Shown: piece after piece, positions 12,701 to 25,400 of the stretch
Layout: each line of letters begins with the position of its first letter
Numbering within the stretch: the first letter of the stretch is position 1
DNA from: Anoplolepis gracilipes
Taxonomy: Eukaryota; Arthropoda; Insecta; Hymenoptera; Formicidae
NCBI RefSeq assembly: GCF_047496725.1
Contig: NC_132979.1
Location: 6,588,501 to 6,652,500, forward strand
DNA: 64,000 nucleotides
Direction: 5' to 3'
Notes under the pieces: model-generated
What the model saw: only the letters and a program-made list of their open reading frames with translations
The model's database searches: none
Told to the model about the DNA's origin: nothing
Position numbers and translations under genes: made by a program

Positions 12701-14696
12701 CAATTGTTGATCTACACAACCAGGAGCAGGTGGAGGTTTTTTCCCAAGAGCTTGAGGTGATGTACTGAGCAAAGTTTGACTATGTAACAAGTCTAATCCA
12801 GATATATTGATCGCCTTCTTAGGCTTGGCTCTCTTAACACCTCTTCCTCTCTGTCTACCTCTAGCTGGAGCTCTCGTAATGCCATTCGTAGTTTTTCTAT
12901 TGAATTTCCTTCGTATTTTTGGCTGTCGACGACTTTTGATAGTATTCTCGTCTAGATCAGAGTCACTATTTGTTCCTTGTTGCTCCGAATGATTCGGACT
13001 GTCCAATTGCCTTGAAAGGTCTCTCTTGGCTCTATCACCTCTTTCATTCCTATTAGAAACCTTACTACTATTGCTGGCAGTGTTGCTTATCACAGAATCA
13101 GAGTTTTCATCTAAGCCACCTTGTTTATTGTTTTTCAAGCGGTGGAAATAACGTTCTAATTTAGTTCGATCAATTACATGCAAATAATACGACACCGGCT
13201 TACCAGTCCAAGAGACAGAACCCTTTAATGGTGACATCTCTGAGACATGCATTATCGTACCTATATCTGCGGGCAAATAAAAATTACAAGATAAATATTA
13301 TAAGGTATATTAATACAAGCAAATATATATTATATATTAATATAGATGTATATTAATATACAAATATATTATTACCACTCAGATTTCGATCCGTTATTCG
13401 AAAGTTTAACGGACAAAACGATTTCGAGGATACTATACGCGCCCCATCTCGTAAATCGGCGAAGCGTTCTTTTAATTGATGATCGACTGTCGGGCCAAAC
13501 GCAAAATTATTAACAAATACTATCGTAGCTCCGGTAATACTTTCACGATGTTCATCCGCTAGAAAGTCTCCCTTAACCAAACGATATTCTCCGCATCGTT
13601 TTCCATACCAATTTAACCATTTCCGAAAGTTTATTTCCATGCTCTATAATAATAATAATAATTCATTTGTTATGATACAATGCAATAAAATTAAAATATA
13701 TATTCATTTATATAATTATAATCAATGATTAAGTTATAATTATTATTAATTTGATTACTGTACCTGCGCATATGTTGATGGTACATCAGCCCTTTCTACA
13801 CCAATACAAATTTTGCATAAAGTTGCAGCTGCCATCTGGAGAACTACTTGACCAACTCCAGATCCTAAATCAACAAAGACATCGTCGTCTGTCACATCGA
13901 TTTGATCGATCATCTGACATACAAGTTCGTAACTCGTTTCGCCATAGACTTCAGGTGAAAAAGGTTCATATTGATTTAATTTATCAGGTTCAACCACAGC
14001 TTGATTATAAGTTTGCTGAAGTATATGACGAAGTAAGCCCCTACTAGGTCTCTTATTTAGTCTCTGGGATGGTAGGCTGGTACCTTTTTCCTATTGATAT
14101 TCCCAGTAATGATTAATAATATATAATCATAACATTTGTATGTGTATCAATTATATTTAGTATATTTTTCACATACAATGCTGTATAATGAAATTATACA
14201 TACCAATTGTACTAAACTATCAATCGCTCTGTTGAATCTGTCACACAAACTTTTCATACTTTCGTAATCTCTCGGATCATAATTACAAAGGATATTATTC
14301 TCTAAGGGTAATTTCAAATCTGGCAAATCTTCACAAACCCATCGCATAGTTTCGATAACATCCAATGCTCCATCGTGACGATCCTATAATACATATAAAC
14401 GTACTGTAATAAGTATAATATACATAGTGTAATAGATAGGTTGTGATACGTTAGTGTCAATAAAAAAAAAAAAAAATGATCAATACCATAACAATGAACG
14501 ACATAAATAAATAATTAGAATAAGCAAACAAGTTTTTTCATAAAAATTAATCACAACTTAATGTCTTGTCACTCTTCATCCTTTATCAGATTCCTTTCTC
14601 TGAAATAAATCTACTCACAGACCCCGATCCCGAGGTAAGAGGCCACTGATATACAATCGGTTCCGCTCCCGCTGGCGAGTGCAGACGTAACTCCAT
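7638..14696 (-). CDS. DOT1L: Histone H3-K79 methyltransferase DOT1L (grappa)
   Basis: DOT1L methylates lysine 79 in the H3 globular domain at transcribed chromatin, using S-adenosylmethionine. Eleven minus-strand exons are 14696-14619, 14383-14204, 14090-13764, 13643-13376, 13266-12585, 12498-12027, 11911-11285, 11178 (or 11193)-10748, 10658-10416, 10309-10050 and 8083-7638, giving about 1337 residues. The N-terminus MELRLHSPAGAEPIVYQWPL matches animal DOT1L. The SAM-binding motif DLGSGVGQ falls at 160-167, almost the human position. EPFSPEVYGETSYELV, FVNNFAFGP, DHQLKERFADL and GSVSWTGKPVSYYLH complete the catalytic fold in exons 3-5. A basic stretch (RAPARGRQRGRGVKRAKPKK) fits the nucleosome-contacting region. 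Exon 6 is coiled coil and exons 7-10 are Ser/Thr/Gln-rich, as in AF9/AF10-binding regions of the family. Exon 11 contains ADWQDRISSGFDRLVAFAS. The first exon lies beside a CpG-rich region shared with JMJD6. Confidence 0.97.
8084..10049. other. Last (largest) intron of DOT1L
   Basis: About 2 kb between exons 10 and 11, AT-rich, with TA repeats at 8323-8346 and 9698-9747. An open minus-strand frame at 9166-9363 ends in a good donor (CGCCG then GTGAGT), and a hairpin-forming pair CTCAATCTCT/AGAGATTGAG lies at 9253-9262 and 9286-9295. I do not call it an exon. Confidence 0.6.
9698..9747. repeat. (TA)n microsatellite
   Basis: 50 bp of TA in the last DOT1L intron. Confidence 0.95.
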
Positions 14697-14767
14697 TTTA
14701 CCAACGAATCCCTTTCCTCGGGCCTCTTCGTATAATCGAGACGAAGACGTGAAAGGAGAACGTAGGC

Positions 14768-14798
<31 letters not shown>

Positions 14799-16290
14799 TT
14801 CGCACGTACGTACGTACGCACGCACGCGAGGCGCGCTCTGCCCGTTCCGCTAGGATCCGCCCCCTCAGGGTGGCGTGATGTAACCACGTCTTGGCGACGG
14901 CCAAGAGAGGAAAAACGTCAAACGTGTGTTTTGACGCCGTCGATCGAAATGAAATGAAAAAGAGAGAGAGAGAAACAAACGTCGAGAGGCAGTGCTAAAC
15001 GTAATTGGCGGTCCGATCGATTTTTCCCTTCGTCTCGCACCGAGACACGATCGCCCCGTGGACGATCCTCGCGGACTCCCTCCCCCCGCGACTAATTCCA
15101 CCAACTTGAAGGCATCCGCGAGCCCAGCCAATCTTCCACGAGGAGGGTTATCCAGCCACGCGCGGCGCGCATACGATCGTCGGTCAGGGTGCTGGGGTAC
15201 ACGCGTCGAGGGCCGAGCCACCCAAGGAACCACCCGGGGAACGGTATGGTTTGATTCTACGGAAAAACACACGCTAAAAAACACGATGGACCGATGGACT
15301 ATTGTGCTGCACGGCGTAACACGTCCGAGGGGCGGGGGGGAGGGGGAGACGAGGAGCGGGATGACGACATCAAAACATGGCGAACATGGCGTCATGTGTC
15401 TCTTCCATCTGCCGTGCGCGCTCGCGCGGCAGCACATCCGGTGCGGTGTGTCCGGTGTTCCGGAGCATTGTTATTCGCGTAGAGTCTACGCGTGCTTTTT
15501 TCTTTTTTTTCTCTTTCCCCCCCCCCCCCCCCTTTTTTTCTACCGATCTCATCTTCTCCCACGCGAGCACGCGTATTATTTTTCTCGAGCAAATAAATTT
15601 TATTTCTCTTTCTTCGCGCGTTGAATTTTTTTTTCCCTCTCCAGCGAATTATCGATATATATCTTTTGATTGCGCGAATAAAAATGTTTCTGCTCGCGTT
15701 ACCTTTCCTTCTGTCAATTATATTACGAAATTACGTCGATAGAATCATTTTTTTCTCTCCTCTCTTACGCAATTATATTTTTCCGGTGGATTAATGATCA
15801 TTGGATCGTAAACCTGATGACACCACGATGCGTTTTCATTGGTGCTAAATTACATGCGGCTAATAAATTACTAAAGGTGAATATGCATTGGGCGACATAC
15901 ACGTTTTACGAACGGCGAATAGAAAATTTCCGCGAAGAAATGCAGGTTAGTTTCAGTTTTGACAGCCGATCGTGTGACACTGTATTTATTTGTATTTTCC
16001 GCTGTCAAAACTCTCGTATGATAAAATGCTTGATTATTATGAAATCGCGCACACATCTCATTTCAAATACCAGAAGTGAATTAATAAACAAAGAAAATAC
16101 CTAATGCTTTGGTGAAGTGATTTTCCCCCAATTTGGCAACCCTGAGTTCGGTTACTATTCATCATTACAGGTTATTACTAAACGTCGTTCAACATTTTGC
16201 AATGTGTTTTTAAATATCTTTATCTCGTAATCACCTTGTAAATATATATACTTCGCAGTTAGTCTAATTAGATAATATATAAACGTGGTC
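14697..16290. promoter_or_regulatory. Divergent CpG-rich promoter region between DOT1L and JMJD6
   Basis: The two start codons point away from each other about 1.6 kb apart. The DOT1L-proximal part (about 14750-15480) is rich in CG dinucleotides, unlike the AT-rich surroundings. A C run lies at 15517-15532 and an 11-bp inverted repeat (GTTTTGACAGC/GCTGTCAAAAC) at 15956-15966 and 16001-16011. No TATA-like element is obvious. Long frames on both strands here lack any family resemblance and reflect GC content. Confidence 0.6.
14764..14826. repeat. CpG-containing tetranucleotide repeat (ACGC/ACGT)n in the DOT1L leader
   Basis: About 60 bp of CGCACGCACGCACG units change to ACGTACGTACG and back. 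It lies 70-130 bp upstream of the DOT1L start codon, so probably in its promoter or 5' UTR. It produces spurious Cys/Arg/Val-rich frames on the minus strand. Confidence 0.9.
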
Positions 16291-18883
16291 ATGGCGGAAA
16301 AATGGGAGCTGGATCATCGGGATAAAAAGAGAATCAGGGAAGTGAAAAGGAAGGCTCGACCAGGTAAAGAAAATGGAACTTTTGATTTATAACCTACATC
16401 ATAAAATTGGCAAAATCGTACGTCAATATTCTTTTGGCTTTTTTCGTCTCTTTTCATTTATCTATTACAAGGCTTTCAAATGTCCAAGCTTTCTTTTTTG
16501 ATGTATAAATAAAAAAAAAATTTATATATCATTCGCTGATTCTCTCCTGTACGATCGACCCCGAGGAAGCACTAGAAAGATCTATCGAGTATTACTCCTC
16601 CCTTCCCCTTCTTCTCCAAACTCCAAAGACCTTGGATGACGATGATGTAATTCGATTTCCCGATAGTCTTGATTTTTATCATTTTCAATCATTCGCTAAT
16701 TTAATTTGATATATGATCCGCGTTGAGTATTTGTTGACGTTAATATTATTGTAACATTATACAATTCAAAACGAAGCTAAATAAAGTTTAAAATGACAAT
16801 CACGAGAGCTGAGGAGACTTAATTGTTGAAAATTCATTTATATATATTTTTAGAGCTTGCTGATAAAAATGCATGGACCCAGCACAATTATTGTAAGAAT
16901 TTTCAAAAATTTTGGGAGTTTGAGGACAATGCCGAACGAATTAATGAATCCGACGTGGCTACGGAAGATTTCGTAGAAAAGTATGAGAAACCTTACAAAC
17001 CTGTGATAATACGAGGTGTTCAAAATGGCTGGAGAGCCCAGCACAAGTGGAATATAGAGGTTTGTTTTCTTATCGCTTGTCAGATTTTAATATATATAAT
17101 TGGTACATTTAAATATGTCCAGTGTATCTATATTGTATAATCTGTATATTTAATGATCTGCAACTTGATTTAATTCTCTTTGTTCTTTGCAAATATGATT
17201 GTACAATTGTTTCTTTGAAAATTGATTGATAATACAAATTATTAATTTCTAAATTCTATTCTCTTGTGTGATTCTAGAAGTTAGCAAAAAAATATCGGAA
17301 TCAAAAATTTAAGTGTGGAGAGGACAATGAGGGATACAGTGTAAAAATGAAGATGAAGTATTATGTTCGTTATATGTTTAATAACGAAGACGATTCTCCC
17401 TTATACATTTTTGATAGTTCATTCGGTGAACATCCAAGACGAAAAAGATTGTTAGAAGATTATATAATTCCTAAATATTTCCGCGATGATCTTTTTCATT
17501 ATGCTGGAGAACACCGAAGGCCGCCGTACCGTTGGTTTGTTATGGGCCCAGCAAGATCTGGTGAGTTTCAAACCAATATGCTATATAATTACTATAGTAT
17601 AATCTTTTTGCCTTATTAAGATATTTATATATTATATAATATTGATACTAATATGGTAATATTGTATAATTTGTATTAATATAATAATATTATATTACAT
17701 TATATAATAATATTAATATATATAATACATAATATTTCTTAATAATAATATGCATAATATTTTTCTCAACTTTATACTGTACAACAAACGCTAAATCAGA
17801 AATCATTATAATTCGTTACATGTTTCAATAAAAAGCCACATAATACTGTGTTTTATAATGCTATTATACACATTTAGTAAGATTATAAGATTGAAATTAA
17901 TACAATGCTTGTATATTACATTTAATTGTAATAACATAATTTATAACAGGTACAGGAATACATATAGATCCATTAGGTACCAGTGCATGGAATGCATTAA
18001 TTTCTGGTCACAAACGTTGGTGTTTATTTCCTACGCATACCCCACGCGAACTTTTAAAAGTAACTGCAGCAGAAGGTGGCAAGCAAAGAGATGAGGCTAT
18101 TACTTGGTTTTCTATTGTATATCCCCGCACAAAGCTACCTACGTGGCCAAAAGATTGCCGCCCTATAGAAATTCTACAAATTCCTGGCGAGACCGTTTTT
18201 ATTCCTGGTGGTTGGTGGCATATTGTCTTAAATCTTGATGAAACTATAGCAGTGACACAGAATTTCTGTTCACGCACCAACTTTCCAGTAGTTTGGCATA
18301 AAACGGTAAGAATTCGATGCAAAACGTAACATCTTATCTGTGATAATGTTAAAATATTGTGAAAAGAGTTGCATTGCAAGAGTATTTAGAATCATGCTTG
18401 TAACGAAAAAGTAATTTAGCACTTAATATTATTAAATAGGTACGAGGGAGACCGAAATTATCGCAGAAATGGTTACAAGTACTCTATGATAAAGAACCTG
18501 AATTGGCAACACTAGCGGAAAGCATAGATGTAAAAACGGATACTGGTGTTGCCAGTGATTCCTCGAGCGGTTCTTCGAGTAGTTCATCGAGTAGTACTAG
18601 CAGTAGTCAATCCGAGGATAGCGAGGACGATAGTGGTCAAGAATCACTTACCGCGCATAAAAAGAAAAAGAGGTATATAGCAAAGACCGTTCTATTAATT
18701 AATTAAAATTTTATAATTTACAATGTGCTTTTTTTTCTTTTTCTTGTATACAATTGATTTATTTTTTTCGTAGCAATTATGAGCATATAACGTTAAGAGG
18801 TAATTTTTAAAATTTTCGCATATTCTAAAATTTTCGTGTTCTAAAATTTTTACAGAAGAAAATTGAATAACAGCCAACCCTGA
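16291..18883 (+). CDS. JMJD6: JMJD6, JmjC Fe(II)/2-oxoglutarate oxygenase
   Basis: JMJD6 hydroxylates lysines in splicing factors such as U2AF65 and has reported arginine demethylase activity; it acts in the nucleus. Six exons are 16291-16363, 16854-17059, 17278-17560, 17950-18305, 18440-18672 and 18856-18883, giving 392 residues. It starts MAEKWELDHRDKKRIREVKR and contains KCGEDNEGYSVKMKMKYY, DDSPLYIFDSSFGEHP and RRPPYRWFVMGPARSGTG. The iron ligands are His192 and Asp194 (GIHIDPLG) and His278 (GGWWHIVLNLD). FPVVWHKTVRGRPKLS and the C-terminal poly-Ser tract followed by acidic residues and HKKKKRRK are family hallmarks. If the last intron were retained the protein would end YIAKTVLLIN instead. 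It converges with KIF21. Confidence 0.97.
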
Positions 18884-19398
18884 CAATATCCAGTATTTGG
18901 AACCTACAGAGACCTCAGACTGTACAGTATTAACCGACAATTATTGTTTGTACTAAGAATGAATATTATAATATTATGATTACAATCATATCTTTATGTT
19001 CATAATAAAATAAATATTAGATAACATATAATATTTTTTTTTTTTCCTTCAGATAATATTTTATCTAGGTCTTTTTAGCATTTAGGCTTATGATAATGCA
19101 CATAATTCCTATTTTATTTTGAATTTTCTTAACATTATAATTCAATTAATTTTGTTCGATATAACATATTATCCTATATTTTTTATTATCACACACATTA
19201 CTTAATATTTATTAAAAGTATGCAACAGAGTCAAAGAGTATAAAAAAGTCATTTGGAGAATATATTCTCAATAATACTAAAAAACAATATAATAGCAATG
19301 TATAAAAAATATAAACTAAATATAACTGATATCAAGTGCATTATCATTTAAGCTGTATAATTGCAAATTAAATACAATATTTAGTAGTACGATGCGTA
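18884..19398. other. JMJD6 3' UTR, converging on the KIF21 3' end
   Basis: AT-rich non-coding DNA. AATAAA at 19004-19009 on the + strand is a plausible JMJD6 polyadenylation signal about 120 bp after its stop codon. Confidence 0.65.
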
Positions 19399-22380
19399 TT
19401 AGCTTTTCAATGAGTTGCTCCTGTGGAAGGTCCTTGTGTCTCGTTTACAGTAATTCCACAATTTCACAGTTCCATCACTTCGTATCGACACGATGACCAT
19501 GCAAAGCACCAAAGTGGAGTAAACAACATAGAAGCAAGTAATAACATATATAAATTAAACATTCATACACATTAGACTCTAATAGATTTACACAAAATTG
19601 ATTATTGAGTCTTTTATCATTTTGACTCAATTAGCAAGAATAATTTTATATTGTCTTTTATCATAAAAAGATGTATCTACAAAGTTAGGCAAACAAACGA
19701 TCTCGTATACATATTTAAATTTGATTCTCTTCAAAGAAGAGTTTAATTTTTAGGTTTTTTGGCAATTATTTAATTATTATATTTGGCAATTAGTATATGT
19801 AGATATAAAGCACAAATAAAAATATAGACTTTAAGTTTAGAATAAATGCTCTACCGCATTTTTATTTGATTTTAAAACATTTTCATAAATATAATACTGT
19901 GTAAAACTCTCCAATGTATGATTTTAACATTTGATGAATGGTATAGGCATAATGAATATGGCCCTACTGCCACATATTTACACAAAGAATACATTATTAC
20001 GTTAACTTTGTTAAATAAACATGCGCATTATTGTAAAAAAAAAAGAAAAAAGAAATACAAGCTAAATGCACAACACATTAATGTACAAGCAAAAAGCAAA
20101 TAAAGTTAAAGGGAAACTGTGGAGATAGACATCGATAATGAGGAATCGGGTATACGCCACAGCTTCACCTCTCCAGAGCTGAAATCAACATCCGAGACCG
20201 TTATTTCACCTGAAATATCGTAGCGTGGTCCATAGACCCAAGTATCTAATTCAATCATGTATATTAATCTCATAATTAATCTGCGAACAGCTGCCAACTG
20301 TTTTAGATACGGCCGAGTATATAAAAGTGATATTCTTTTACTTACTTGCTTGCTGTAAATATATGCTGTTGATTGGTTGCGACAGCATTAATAGCAGAAG
20401 TGTGTGCCCGAACTTCCCCGATAGGCGTGCATTCTCCCGAGTGATCCTTGGGTACAGACCATGCCTTGAGTATACCACCTCGACATCCGGAAATCATTAC
20501 GGAGCCGTTATTTATCGTGCACAATCCCAAGATCCAATCTTTATGGGCGTTATTAAGGGACTGAACTAACTCCATTTTACTCAGGTCCCATCGTTTTATG
20601 CACATATCTCTAGAGCCTGAAAAATAATTCAGATGAAACGGTTTTGTACATTGATTAAAAGCTGATAACCGAGACAAGAATGTTACCAGAAAATAGCGTG
20701 GAACCGATCGTAGATAAACACTGAACTCCATCGTAATGTGGTGGCGCTAAGCTAATGGACGAGCCGGACATATTCGGTTCGGCGAGAGATATCAGATGAT
20801 CCTTACTACCCGCTATCACTCTGCCATCCTCGGCGACAGCCAAGCACATAACGGCCGCTGTGTGCGGCGTGTTTAATCTAGCAGTATACGTCAATTTACG
20901 AAGATCCCATATTCTGACTTTGTCGCTGGATGCTGTATACAATTCCTGCTCGTCCAAACTGAGCGCCAGATCGTTGATCGTCGTTTCTCCTACGGGAACC
21001 TGTAGTATCCTGGACGGAGTCGACAATGCGATCGGGCCAGTCTGGGTCTGACCCGAGGAGAACAATGTCTTTACGCAGCTACCGGCTCTTAAATCCCAAA
21101 CTTTAACGTACGCTGCGGACACGCTGAATAGAAGCCGATGTATAGCGGAATATTTCACAGCGACCACATTATTGGGATGCCCGCTTAGAGTCTGACTCTC
21201 GATTCCTGTTTCTAAATCCCATACCTTCACAGTGCGATCTGAAAATTCATGGGATAACAATTTAACTGTTATATAGAGCACGCAATTATTAAGTAAAAAT
21301 TTTTAATATCATATTCACGTACCTTTCGAGCCGCTGAAGAGTAAATCAGAAGTCACGCATATAGTTAGGACAGCTTTGCTGTGGCCTTCCGCTACGTGAG
21401 AACATTGCAAAATAGCTCGCGGTTGTACCTGGTAAAAGAATCATATTAAAAAAAACTTTACGTCAGAGCAGAGAGTTAGAAAGATATCGTTATGCCCTTT
21501 TTACCTTGCCCTGATACTGCGAGATGATTCCTTTCATCGGTTGCGGCTCAGACGCGATCTGTTGCCTGCTTGCAGTTAGCCTCGAGAATACGTTTTCTTC
21601 GCGACTATTGAATCGTCTGTACGTAGTCGGAGATCCAGGAGGCGAAGACACATCCGTAAGCGCTACCTGTTCCCTGAGTAGGTGTGTTTGTTATGTTAGC
21701 GTGTTAGTCAGCCGGGATATAAGGCTACTAAGTTAAGCTAATATAATAATCATACACACTTTGAAGAATGATATGAAAACATGCATATGCGAAAAAGAGG
21801 GGCAATAAAGTATCATATTAATCAAGCTTTTTCATGAAAGTTTAAATAGCACAAGGATAGTGTGTATAATCAAGCTCAATTATTAGTTGCAGCCATTATC
21901 GAATGCAAATTTCATACTACAAATAAGAAACAAGTACATCATCGCGTCAAAAGGAGATTTTTTTGGCAGCTATTGTATTTGCACTTCTTATTTCAACGCT
22001 TGTTATTTATTTCTTTCTTTATTTTATATTACAGAGAGAAAATAACTCTTACATCTATATACATGTTGAAAGTATGAATATTTTGTATAAATTAATTCTA
22101 TATAATCTTTTCTCGTTGATACGTTAATATAGAGTCAACTAGATGAAGCGTTATATCGTGTTGTCAGATTTTTTGTCAAAATATATATAGATATAATTGT
22201 ATATATAAAATAATATATACACATCTATTTATTTTTAAATATATGTAAATATATTAAAAATGCTGTTTGTGTGTGAAAGCAAGATGTACGAAAATAAGAT
22301 TTAGCTTTTTCATCTTTACACTATGTTATATTGGATATATAATGTAAAAAAACTTATTATTATTATTTATTTTACAATAT

Positions 22381-22435
<55 letters not shown>

Positions 22436-25400
22436 GCTTAAAAATATTTTATTGAACATCTTATTTGGTAAGTTCGAAAATATTTGGTACCCATTGGAAA
22501 GCAATATAACAGATCCTTTCCGTGCAATATAATTGCATTGTTTGTTGTGCAACAACAAATCGATTTATCTCAAATTAATTTATTTCTTTCATAAAACCTG
22601 CAGCATTTAACATCATTTTGCGCTTATTTTATTGTGTATACTTTATGTATATACATGTGTGTGTGTGTATGTGCATATGCAATAATTATTGGATATTATG
22701 TTTAGGCACGAAATACTTGTACTTGATTCCTGTATCTCAAACACAAAATCAATGAAATAAGGTTTCATTTCGAGGAAATAAAAATATTCAATAGTGCATG
22801 GAATAGAGCATCAAGACAAATATATGCAAGAAATACAAGAACAAGAATGTGCTGCAGGACAATCACTCACATGGAGCCTCCACCTGGATGAATCGGTCGT
22901 CGCAAAGCTCTGGGTGACGTGCTGTCACGACGACTCAAAGTTGGCGATCCACCGGTACTACCATACTGATTTCGTGTTAATACTAGTCCTCTGATGTAAA
23001 ATTTAGCCAAAGGGAATGGATTACAATTAGGCAATTTTCTACACTTTCACAAATAAGGAGTTTAAATGCGATCGTATTCGGGCTACTTACTTTAGGCTAC
23101 CTGGTGCACTAGGGACTCTAGTAAGAGGATGATTATAGTTCTGATTCTGATCTTCCGCTTTCGCCATATTCTCTGAACTAGCGTGTATACCGTAGAGAAG
23201 TTCTTGCGGCTGGGTTGTTCTTCTTCTGACTTTGCTATTGCGCTGTTTTTCTTCACCGACTATGATTTGGCTATAACTTTCGCTGCTGTACGCAATATAA
23301 GATGTTATAAAGTTAAAAATGATGAAATACTTTCGAAAATAATCTCGAAAGTATGATATTTCGTGCTGTTTGACTTACTTGTCGGGAGAAGAGCTTCTTG
23401 AGCTAGCTGGGCTATATGTTGAGATGTTATTCTGATTATTGGTGAGAGACAAAAGATCTCGATCGCGTAAAACGTGCTCGAGTAACTGATGTTGCACGTC
23501 GCTCTCTTGTGCAACTTGATTAAGCCGTGATTCCATATCTCGCACTTCGAGCTGCTTCTGTGCAGCTATACAGCTTTGCTCTACAGTAAACGCGAGCATT
23601 CGTTGAAGTAAGTATTGTGCTTCGTCCACCGTTCGGATCGTAGAAATGAGCGCTTCGACACCGGGTTCGCCTTCTGCTTCACCGTCGCCCATTTCGACCA
23701 TATCTCGTTGACATTCCGCGATACTATCCTATAAAATTTTTACAAGATTATAGTAGCAAAGATGAGAACACTCGCATAAAAAAGATTGTTTCCAATTACC
23801 TGCAAGTAACTGATTTTACTCCGCACATTATCGATCTCTTCGTCAATATCGGTGATGTCACCTCTTGCGCTTGTAATTTGGCTTCTATGTTTCTGAAGCT
23901 TCTCCAAATCTCTTCCCAATTCCTCTCTCTCTTGAAGTAATCTTTCCATTTCTCTCTCCGTTTCTGCGGCAGCTTGTTTCGCCAATGCTTGCTTGGTGAT
24001 TGTTCTCTCGAATGTTTGCCACCTTTGCTTCAACGCTTTAGGATTAAGCTGTTTGACTGGTGTACGACCGGCAGCCTTTTGACTTAATCCTCGATCCCGT
24101 TTTCGTAGCGCCGTTACTTCCTCTTGTTTACGTCTAAGTACAACTTCCTTCATTCTCTTGTCTGCTTCCAGCGTTCTAATTACATTCGCATGCCTACGAC
24201 TCTCCTTACGTAATTGTGCTATTTCTCTATTGCGTCTCAGCTCGTTTTCTTTGTGTCGTTGCGCCTCTTCTCGCATTTTATTCAAAAGCTTTACCTTCGC
24301 CCGTTTCATTTCCGAAAGTTCGTTTCTCAGACCTCTCAATCGATTTTCACTCTGCGACTGATTCTTCAGTAATCTCGCATGTTCTTTTTTAGCAGATTGA
24401 AGAAGTCGCATTTCCTTCTGCATGTTAGCGAGTTTTTTCTCGTATTCATCGCGTAATTTTTTCACCTTCTCGGTAGGCGGTGCGGGTTGCTGTTGCAAAG
24501 ACTGCAATACTTTATCCCTTTCTTCTTGTGTATTTTTAATACGAGTTTGCAGTTGAGCCAATTTATCCTCATAATGCTGCTTCATAGTTTGCAAACGTCT
24601 CTGGGAGAGCTCAAGCTCTTGTATCAGACGCTGCTTGACATCGATGTCGGATGTTAACGCCTCTAACTCACGACCCATAGCCGCTTCTTCTTCGTCTTCT
24701 TCTGTAAAATTAATGTATAATGTAATAAAAATAACTTGTGGACGAGATCGTGTTCCTTAATGATAAATATTGCTATTATGTTTATTAACTGTTATACAGC
24801 TACTATAAACATAACACATATAAAAAAAATTTAACATTCTGCATTTAAACATGCCTTTGCGATCCGAATCATCGTCGGAATCATCCTCGCTTACAGAGTC
24901 CTGTGCATTCTCCGCATAGTCGATTTCTCCTTCATCTACCGACTTGGCAGTAATGCTACTGTGACTGTATTGTTCCTTCAAGGCCTTCAGTGTTTCCATT
25001 TCTTTTTCGACATCTTTTTTAGCATCGATTAATACAGTCACGGAATCAGAATGGAACGAACTATCTCCATATGGATTTGCCGCGCTAACCTGATTAATAT
25101 TTCATTATTAATTATTAACGTCGGTTAGATCTTTTAATATTTTAGTATAATATAATATATATAAGTACCTGCATCTGTCTTTTTTTTAATTGCTGATACA
25201 TAGCTTCCGCTTCCAACAGACGAGCTCTTAACTCTTCTATTTCTTGAACATAGCCTTGTACCAGACTAGTTACTTGTTCATCACCTCCACTTACTGCTAC
25301 CCACTGACCTGTCGCTTTTTCCGCCAACAAAAGAACATTTTTAGCAGTCAGTGCTTCAACCGTTTCTGAAAGCGCTTTCACTCTAGTTCGCAGACTCTGT

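Noticed and set aside
14865..15624. Long open frames on both strands (190-210 codons) between DOT1L and JMJD6
   Set aside because: They come from high GC content in a promoter region, overlap each other antisense, are low-complexity and match no family.
15817..16104. 95-codon plus-strand frame upstream of JMJD6 as a separate gene
   Set aside because: No family resemblance, second half low quality, position fits the JMJD6 promoter or leader. Possible but unsupported.
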